Source of the DNA: Chryseomicrobium palamuruense
GTDB taxonomy: Bacteria; Bacillota; Bacilli; Bacillales_A; Planococcaceae
Direction: 5' to 3'
Length of the DNA stretch: 64,000 nt
NCBI RefSeq assembly: GCF_042649045.1
Contig: NZ_JBHSEF010000024.1
Coordinates: forward strand, 55,855 to 119,854
Shown: positions 59,155 to 64,000 of the stretch, one piece after another
How the letters are laid out: each line of letters begins with the position of its first letter
Numbering within the stretch: the stretch's first letter is position 1
The notes under the pieces: model-generated
The model's input: the letters and a program-made list of their open reading frames with translations, nothing else
Databases searched by the model: none
What the model was told of the DNA's origin: nothing
Position numbers and translations under genes: made by a program

Positions 59155-60102
59155 CTAGTTTAGATCAATACGTTTATTTAAGAAGCGATATGAAATATCT
59201 ACTAATAAGTTAACAAGAACGAATAACACAGAAATCACGAGAACAGTTCCTTGAACGATCGGGAAGTCACGTGTACGGATGGCGTCAATCGTTAAACGTC
59301 CCATTCCGTTGATTGCAAAAATCGTCTCAGTCAGTACAGCTCCACCCAAGAAGCCACCGAACTCAAGACCTACAACAGTAACTACAGGTATTAACGCATT
59401 CTTTAACGCGTGACGGTACGTTACGATACGCTCAGACAACCCTTTCGCACGTGCAGTACGAATATAGTCTTGCCCAATAACTTCAAGCATCGAAGACCTC
59501 GTCATCCGAGCAATAATGGCTGCCCCACCTGTTCCAAGTGTGATAACAGGCAAGACGACTTGTTTCCATGAATCTCCCCAACCTGATGGTCGCATCTTTA
59601 AGAACTCCAGTGACTCCGGCATCCAGTTTCCAATAGCGAACCACTGTATAAGAAGTAATCCAAACCAGAAGTTTGGCATAGATAGACCGAACAAGGCGAC
59701 AATCATAACCGTGACGTCGGTCAAGGTATAGTGTCTAACGGCAGAGATAATTCCCGCGATTAATCCCAAAAACACAGCTAGTATCGTGGAATAAAAGGCG
59801 AGCTCAAAGGTCACCCAAAAACGCGCTGAAATTTCATCCATTACTGGACGTCCAGAACGTACAGACGATCCAAGGTCACCTTGGACGGCATTTCCTAAGA
59901 ACGTCAAGTATTGAGTGTGTAGTGGATCATTTAATCCAAGACGTTCACGAATATTGTCAACGGTTTGTTCAGATGCTCCTTCACCAGCGATAATCTTCGC
60001 TGGGTCACCAGGTACGAGGTGCATTAACGAGAATACTAAAATCGTTACCCCGAGAAGTACTGGTATCGTCTGAAGAAGTCTACGGATAATATACTTAGTC
60101 AA
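59155..60102 (-). CDS. Oligopeptide-type ABC transporter permease (OppB/DppB-like)
   Basis: This integral membrane permease has 315 residues with six predicted helices. The N-terminus KYIIRRLLQTIPVLLGVTILVF is typical of DppB (landmark IIRRLLQTIPVLLG), followed by LVPGDPA and the EAA coupling loop DYIRTARAKGLSERIV. The start is TTG 60102 (GGTGATGAG upstream), unusual but the only fitting codon. It pairs with the OppC-like protein encoded 12 bp upstream. Confidence 0.9.
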   Translation of the reverse strand: MTKYIIRRLLQTIPVLLGVTILVFSLMHLVPGDPAKIIAGEGASEQTVDNIRERLGLNDPLHTQYLTFLGNAVQGDLGSSVRSGRPVMDEISARFWVTFELAFYSTILAVFLGLIAGIISAVRHYTLTDVTVMIVALFGLSMPNFWFGLLLIQWFAIGNWMPESLEFLKMRPSGWGDSWKQVVLPVITLGTGGAAIIARMTRSSMLEVIGQDYIRTARAKGLSERIVTYRHALKNALIPVVTVVGLEFGGFLGGAVLTETIFAINGMGRLTIDAIRTRDFPIVQGTVLVISVLFVLVNLLVDISYRFLNKRIDLN

Positions 60103-60114
60103 CTCTCATCACCC

Positions 60115-61020
60115 CTATTTTTTCATTTTTGGATCAAGTGCATCACGAACGCCATCACCAAAGATATTGAAAGCAAGTACAACAAGAACAATCATAATAC
60201 CTGGGAATAAGGCCACATGACCCGCTTCATACATGTATTGACGCCCTTCATTAAGCATAGCTCCCCACTCCGGCGCTGGTGGTTGTGCACCTAGTCCAAG
60301 GAATGCTAGACCCGCTCCTGTTAAAATCGCAGTCGCAATACGTAACGAAGCTTGTACGATAATTGGAGACATGACGTTCGGCAAAATATGTTTAAAGATG
60401 ATACGAAGATCCGATGCACCTAGTGCCCGAACGGCATCGATGTATTCCAGTTTTCTTACGGATAACGTGGAACCTCGAACAATACGCGCAAATGCAGGCA
60501 CAGAGAATATCCCGACTGCAATAATTACGTTTGTTAAACTGCCTCCTAGTACGGCTACAATTGCTAGTGCTAGAAGAATCCCAGGGAATGCAAGTAGAAT
60601 ATCCATAAGACGCATGATGATGGTATCAATTTTCCCACCGTAATAGCCCGATACGATTCCTAGAATGACTCCTACAACCCCACCAACGATTACAGATAGA
60701 AAACCTACATATAAAGTAAGCTTCATACCGAAAACGATACGTGTAAAGATGTCACGTCCAAAACTGTCTGTCCCGAACCAATGTTCAGCAGACGGACCTT
60801 GAAGCTTGTTCGCAACACTCGTTTTATTTGGCTGCAGGTCTGTAAATGTCGATATGATCCATGGTCCTAAAAAGGCCATAATAATGAAAAACAATATCAT
60901 TGATCCACCGACAACAGCAGCTTTGTTCTTGGCAAGTCGACGCCAAAATTGTTTGAAACTCTCAAGCTGCGGATTCACCTTTTTGGCTGTCACAGGATGA
61001 TTCACTGTTTCTTCGCTCAT
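60115..61020 (-). CDS. Oligopeptide-type ABC transporter permease (OppC/DppC-like)
   Basis: This second permease has 301 residues. A soluble N-terminal segment is followed by helices and the EAA loop EYIDAVRALGASDLRIIFKHILPN (landmark DAVRALGASDLRIIF). HWFGTDSFGRDIFTRI is the conserved extracytoplasmic segment of the DppC family. It is first in the leftward operon. A 422-bp AT-rich gap separates it from the divergently encoded binding lipoprotein. Confidence 0.9.
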   Translation of the reverse strand: MSEETVNHPVTAKKVNPQLESFKQFWRRLAKNKAAVVGGSMILFFIIMAFLGPWIISTFTDLQPNKTSVANKLQGPSAEHWFGTDSFGRDIFTRIVFGMKLTLYVGFLSVIVGGVVGVILGIVSGYYGGKIDTIIMRLMDILLAFPGILLALAIVAVLGGSLTNVIIAVGIFSVPAFARIVRGSTLSVRKLEYIDAVRALGASDLRIIFKHILPNVMSPIIVQASLRIATAILTGAGLAFLGLGAQPPAPEWGAMLNEGRQYMYEAGHVALFPGIMIVLVVLAFNIFGDGVRDALDPKMKK

Positions 61021-61442
61021 GAAGTAAACACCCTTTCCTATTTAACTATTCTGTCAAAGAACTAGACTAGCTTATTTTACAAGATTCACGCTTATATGAC
61101 TAGTTTAGATTTGTTACAATTCATGTATGATAGTTAATTATCAGAATCCAATTTCAATTCTAATGTTATATTAGGGATAGCTTATTTTAATAAAAAAAGC
61201 GCTTTCTAAGTTTATTATACTATATTAAAATAGTTTTAAATCGATATATCTGTATGATATTGGTATAAAAATCATAAAAATATTATTTTTTTCATTAAGC
61301 TAATTCATTTCATCTATCTAAATCATCTATCAGTTGGAATTTATTACCTTGTGACAAGCCGATTTATATGCTATATTATTTTTTGAATATTATGTTCACT
61401 CTAATATTCAAAATCATATAATGTATAGGGGGCAACTCACGT
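61021..61442. promoter_or_regulatory. AT-rich divergent intergenic region of the peptide transporter
   Basis: This 422-bp region between the permease operon (left) and the binding lipoprotein gene (right) holds two notable sites. One is a cre-like CcpA motif AAAAAGCGCTTTCT (61194-61207), which differs from the consensus only in its first two bases. The other is a perfect 12-bp inverted repeat, TTTTGAATATTA (61381-61392) and TAATATTCAAAA (61402-61413), with a 9-base spacer, directly before a TATAAT -10 (61417-61422) for the lipoprotein gene. The leftward promoter could not be placed firmly. Confidence 0.5.
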
Positions 61443-63098
61443 ATGGCTATTAACAAAAAGTCACTTTGGTTTCTTCTGTTAACGCTGATTCTTGCACTAT
61501 TTTTAGCTGCATGTGCTGGCGGTAGCGACAATGAGGAATCTACAGATGATCCAGTAGAAGAAACTGGTGGCACAGAAAATGCTGAGGATGGCGAAGATAC
61601 AGAAGGTACAGAAACTGACGGTGCAGAAGGCGGAGATTTAATCTTGGCAGTTCTTTCAGATGCATCATCACTTGATCCACACGGTTCAAATGACGTACCA
61701 TCTTCTGTTGTTCAAGCAAACATCTATGAAACATTAGTTAATCGTGATGAAAACAACGAAATCGTTCCTGGTCTTGCAGAGTCTTGGGAGCAAGTTGATG
61801 AAACAACTTGGTCATTCAAATTACGTGAAGGCGTAACGTTCCACGATGGCGAAGCGTTCAATGCTGAAGTTGTAAAAATGAACTTAGATCGTATCCGTGA
61901 CGAAGCAGTAGCTTCTCCTCGTCTCTTCTTGTTTGAGATGATCACGAATGTTGAAGTTGTAAGCGACTACGAAGTAAACATTACGACTGAGTATCCATTC
62001 GCACCATTACTCGCTCACCTTTCACACAATGGTGGCGGTATGATTTCTCCAGCTTCTATTGAAGCAGACTACGAAGCATTAAATGGCGGATCTGATCCAG
62101 GTTCTGTTATCTCTGAAGGCCCAGTAGGTACTGGTTTCTTCAAATTTGATTCATGGACTCCAGGTTCTGAAATCAAACTTGTAAAGAACGAAGAGTATTG
62201 GGGTGAAGGCGCGAAAGTTGATTCTGTAACTTTCCGTGTTGTTCCTGATTCTCAAGTACGTGCAGCTGACCTAGAAACAGGTAACGTACACATTATCGAT
62301 CCAGTTCAACCAAACGAAGTTGAGCGTATCAACAACTCTGGCGCTGCATCTGTTAACCAAAAAGCTTCTTCAAGCTTAGCTTACCTTGGTTTCAACACAG
62401 AAAAAGCACCATTTGATAACCCATTAGTACGTCAAGCAATCTCTAAAGCAATCGACCGCGAAGCAATCATCAGCGGTATCTATGATAACTATGGTATTCC
62501 AGCGATTGGACCACTTGCACCTGGCATCTTCGGTTACACAGAAGACATCGATACAGTTGAGTTCAACATGGAAGAAGCAAAAGCTCTTCTTGAAGAAGCA
62601 GGCATGGCAGATGGTTTCTCTACGTCTATCTGGACGAATGACAACCCACAACGTCAAGCAATCGCAGTTCTTATCCAAGAAGCTCTTGCTGAGTTAAACA
62701 TTGAAGTTTCTATCGAAGTAATGGAATTCGGTACGTACCTAGAGCAAACGGCTGCTGGTCAGCACGATATGTTCATCCTTGGTTGGTCTAACCCTACTGG
62801 TGACGCTGACTACGGTATGTATGCACTGTTCCACTCTTCACAAAAAGGTAACCCAGGTAACCGTTCATTCTACGAAAACGCAGATGTGGATGCATTACTT
62901 GACCAAGGTCGCCGTGAAGCAGACCCAGCAGCTCGTGAAGCGATCTACGCTGAAGTTGCTCAGTTGTTAACAGACGATGCGCCAATGGCGTTCTTATTAC
63001 ACACTGAGTACTTAACAGGTGTTGCTGACAACGTTCAAGGATTCGATATCGGTACTGACGGTATCTACGATCTTCGCAACGTAACAATCGGTAACTAA
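61443..63098 (+). CDS. Peptide-type ABC transporter substrate-binding lipoprotein
   Basis: This extracytoplasmic binding protein of the OppA/DppA/GsiB superfamily has 551 residues. The signal peptide ends in the lipobox LAAC (Cys24), then a long Glu/Asp/Gly/Thr linker (about 28-63). The mature part has LSDASSLDPHGSNDVPS, ESWEQVDETTWSFKLREGVTFHDG (landmark FKLREGVTFHDG) and a GPVGTGFFKFDSW lobe junction. The likeness to glutathione/dipeptide-binding subunits is high, but the ligand is not fixed. Codon use is strongly biased, suggesting high expression. The GGGGG ribosome site precedes ATG 61443. It is encoded divergently from its permease operon. Confidence 0.9.
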   Translation: MAINKKSLWFLLLTLILALFLAACAGGSDNEESTDDPVEETGGTENAEDGEDTEGTETDGAEGGDLILAVLSDASSLDPHGSNDVPSSVVQANIYETLVNRDENNEIVPGLAESWEQVDETTWSFKLREGVTFHDGEAFNAEVVKMNLDRIRDEAVASPRLFLFEMITNVEVVSDYEVNITTEYPFAPLLAHLSHNGGGMISPASIEADYEALNGGSDPGSVISEGPVGTGFFKFDSWTPGSEIKLVKNEEYWGEGAKVDSVTFRVVPDSQVRAADLETGNVHIIDPVQPNEVERINNSGAASVNQKASSSLAYLGFNTEKAPFDNPLVRQAISKAIDREAIISGIYDNYGIPAIGPLAPGIFGYTEDIDTVEFNMEEAKALLEEAGMADGFSTSIWTNDNPQRQAIAVLIQEALAELNIEVSIEVMEFGTYLEQTAAGQHDMFILGWSNPTGDADYGMYALFHSSQKGNPGNRSFYENADVDALLDQGRREADPAAREAIYAEVAQLLTDDAPMAFLLHTEYLTGVADNVQGFDIGTDGIYDLRNVTIGN

Positions 63099-63111
63099 TT
63101 CTTACTGATTA

Positions 63112-63147
63112 GTCCCCTTCTCATCTTTTGAGAGGGGGATTTTTTAG
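63112..63147 (+). terminator. Terminator of the binding-lipoprotein gene
   Basis: GTCCCCTTCTCA pairs with TGAGAGGGGGAT with one mismatch, followed by a T6 run. It lies 13 bp after the stop codon. Confidence 0.85.
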
Positions 63148-63150
63148 TTC

Positions 63151-63273
63151 TAGATGTGGAGCAGGCTCGCTCTGAAATTCTGTCAAATGACAGCGTGGAC
63201 AGGGAGGCGTCTTTTGCCTCTATGGTCGCGATGTCATTTGGCATGGATTTCAAGCCTGCGCAACTCGATACCA
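63151..63273 (+). repeat. 99-nt hairpin element, copy 1 (non-rRNA locus)
   Basis: The hairpin spans 63161-63259. Stems are GCAGGCT/AGCCTGC (63161-63167, 63253-63259), TGAAAT/ATTTCA (63173-63178, 63247-63252), CAAATGACA/TGTCATTTG (63184-63192, 63232-63240) and GAGGC/GCCTC with loop GTCTTTT (63204-63220). TAGATGTGGAG precedes it and GCAACTCGATACCA follows. The same layout occurs in inverted orientation at 63821-63919. A shorter diverged relative (TAGATGTAGAG, then GAACG/CGTTC) follows at 63276-63355. Confidence 0.6.
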
Positions 63274-63370
63274 CCTAGATGTAGAGAACGTTCGTTCAGA
63301 AACCGTGAGCTAAGACGGGGGCTCCTAGGGATTTTCATGGGCTGAGAGCGCGTTCACCGTACAGCCGAGC

Positions 63371-63447
63371 GATTTGTCGTTACAAGTTGCCACTTTCTCG
63401 TTACCAAATGATGATTTGTCCTACCAGCGATTCGATTTGTCGTGACA
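63371..63447 (+). repeat. Degenerate tandem repeat, ~21-bp period, core GATTTGTCGTTACAA
   Basis: Four related units begin at 63371 (GATTTGTCGTTACAA), 63391 (CACTTTCTCGTTACC), 63413 (GATTTGTCCTACCA) and 63434 (GATTTGTCGTGACA), at steps of 20, 22 and 21 bp. The units are too degenerate for a CRISPR array. The 63448-63587 stretch that follows shows nothing else I can name. Confidence 0.55.
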
Positions 63448-63587
63448 AACTGATTTATTGGAAACTATTTCTCTTCTATACCCCTGTCTCTGAGCCCCCA
63501 CCTTCCCTCAAGAACGGATGTCCCAAGCCCTTGCTAGGAAGACCTTCCCCACTTCAGGGGTTCAGTCCTTGTCTCAAAAGAAAGCAC

Positions 63588-63618
63588 AAAAAAAGCCATC
63601 CCTCTCGGGATGACTTTC
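63588..63618 (-). terminator. Terminator of the rRNA operon
   Basis: On the minus strand AAAGTCATCCC pairs with GGGATGGCTTT around GAGA, followed by a T7 run. It lies just after the 5S rRNA 3' end. Confidence 0.9.
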
Positions 63619-63624
63619 TTGAAT

Positions 63625-63740
63625 GCCCAGCGACGTCCTACTCTCACAGGGGGAGACCCCCAACTACCATCGGCGCTGAAGAGCTTAACTTCCGTGTTCG
63701 GTATGGGAACGGGTGTGACCTCTTCGCCATCATCACTAGA
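63625..63740 (-). rRNA. rrf: 5S ribosomal RNA
   Basis: The 116-nt gene reads, on the minus strand, through the conserved segments GCGAAGAGGTCACACCCG, TACCGAACACGGAAGTTAAG, CTCTTCAGCGCCGATGGTAG and TGAGAGTAGGACG. The terminal helix pairs CTAGTGATG with CGTCGCTGG (with wobbles), which sets both ends. A leader hairpin TTGAGC/GGCTCAA lies directly upstream of it (about 63741-63757). Confidence 0.97.
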
Positions 63741-63820
63741 CCTTGAGCCTGTTCGCTCAAAACTGGATAGAACTTCATTGATTGTGTCGATGTAGACTGA
63801 TCCCGATGGAATCAAGTTGC

Positions 63821-63919
63821 GTGACCTAGAAATACACTCCAAGATCTGTCGCACCCAATGAGGCAAAGGACGCCTCTCTGTGCACGCCCGATCTTCTCGG
63901 AATTTCTGACGTAGGTCAC
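63821..63919 (-). repeat. 99-nt hairpin element, copy 2 (in the 23S-5S spacer)
   Basis: On the minus strand stems are GTGACCTA/TAGGTCAC (63919-63912, 63828-63821), AGAAAT/ATTTCT (63907-63902, 63833-63828), AAGATC/GATCTT (63895-63890, 63846-63841) and GAGGC/GCCTC (63876-63872, 63864-63860). TAGATGTGGAG precedes it, starting a few bases after the 23S 3' end, and GCAACTTGATTCCA follows. It occupies about half of the 193-bp spacer. Total length equals that of copy 1, while the outer stem sequences differ and remain complementary. Confidence 0.65.
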
Positions 63920-63933
63920 TCCACATCTAAAAT

Positions 63934-64000
63934 TTGGTTAAGTCCTCGATCGATTAGTATTCGTCAGCTCCACACGTCGCCGCGCTTCCACCCCGAACCT
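63934..64000 (-). rRNA. rrl: 23S ribosomal RNA, 3' end (partial)
   Basis: On the minus strand the segment reads through GTGGAGCTGACGAATACT and AATCGATCGAGGACTTAACC, the conserved 3' terminal part of Firmicutes 23S rRNA. The gene runs off the right edge of the window. The mature 3' end is estimated near 63934 by comparison with Bacillus 23S ends. Confidence 0.95.

Noticed and set aside
63154..63345. 63-codon plus-strand open frame after the lipoprotein gene
   Set aside because: It lies over the hairpin elements, has no ribosome site and no likeness to proteins.
63371..63447. Possible CRISPR or insertion-sequence end
   Set aside because: There are too few and too degenerate units, no transposase frame, and no terminal inverted repeats.
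63534..63926. 130-codon minus-strand open frame over the 5S gene and spacer
   Set aside because: It reads through 5S rRNA and its terminator, so it is not a protein gene.

Overview
The window reads as chromosomal DNA of a low-to-mid GC Gram-positive bacterium of the order Bacillales, most likely Planococcaceae. The evidence is a Bacillus-like gene order (purEKBCSQLFMNHD, then yerA-yerB-yerC-pcrB-pcrA-ligA-camS-gatCAB-dgkB), a bacterial nitric oxide synthase, lipoproteins with Gram-positive lipoboxes, S-box, preQ1 and purine riboswitches, a WalR-type box, and a 23S-5S rRNA end typical of Firmicutes. The genus cannot be fixed from the sequence alone.

Layout. 0-1.2 kb: 3' end of dapF and a secreted YocH-like LysM/3D protein behind a WalR-type box. 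1.2-7.0 kb: two luciferase-like monooxygenases flank a CstR-type persulfide-response operon (CstB-like dioxygenase/rhodanese, glutaredoxin-like protein, CstR, membrane rhodanese), an AT-rich transglutaminase-like gene and a DUF3219 gene. 7.1-16.9 kb: a methionine salvage island. mtnK-mtnA and a sugar-type ABC transporter run leftward and mtnW-mtnX-mtnB-mtnD run rightward from a shared intergenic region carrying two divergent SAM-I (S-box) riboswitches, each with its own promoter and terminator. 17.0-24.0 kb: preQ1 riboswitch plus queT, a phospholipase D-like membrane protein, nos, a TPR-GGDEF protein, selO and ytoQ. 24.2-26.7 kb: a cytochrome bd-type oxidase operon with a 35-residue CydS-like subunit. 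26.8-29.2 kb: rlmD and a dihydrouridine synthase whose 3' end runs into a ~20-bp-period degenerate repeat.

29.4-43.7 kb (minus strand): housekeeping genes dgkB, a thioredoxin-like gene, gatBAC, camS, ligA, pcrA, pcrB, yerC, yerB and yerA. 43.9-56.5 kb: the complete 12-gene purine operon, preceded by a purine riboswitch of guanine type, an attenuator, a sigma-A promoter and paired PurBoxes. 56.8-63.1 kb: a NETI-motif gene, a four-gene oligopeptide-type ABC transporter operon and its divergently transcribed lipoprotein. 63.1-64.0 kb: a non-coding stretch with repeats and hairpins, then 5S rRNA and the 3' end of 23S rRNA on the minus strand.

Most of the window is standard core genome. The most unusual signal is a 99-nt hairpin element present twice in inverted orientation, once in the 23S-5S spacer (63821-63919) and once after the peptide-binding lipoprotein gene (63161-63259). 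Both copies have the same length, similar flanks and different but still complementary stem sequences. Next are two families of ~20-21-bp phased degenerate repeats behind transcription units, a structured leader between mtnA and the transporter gene, and the S-box-linked transporter, which is a good candidate for methylthioribose uptake.
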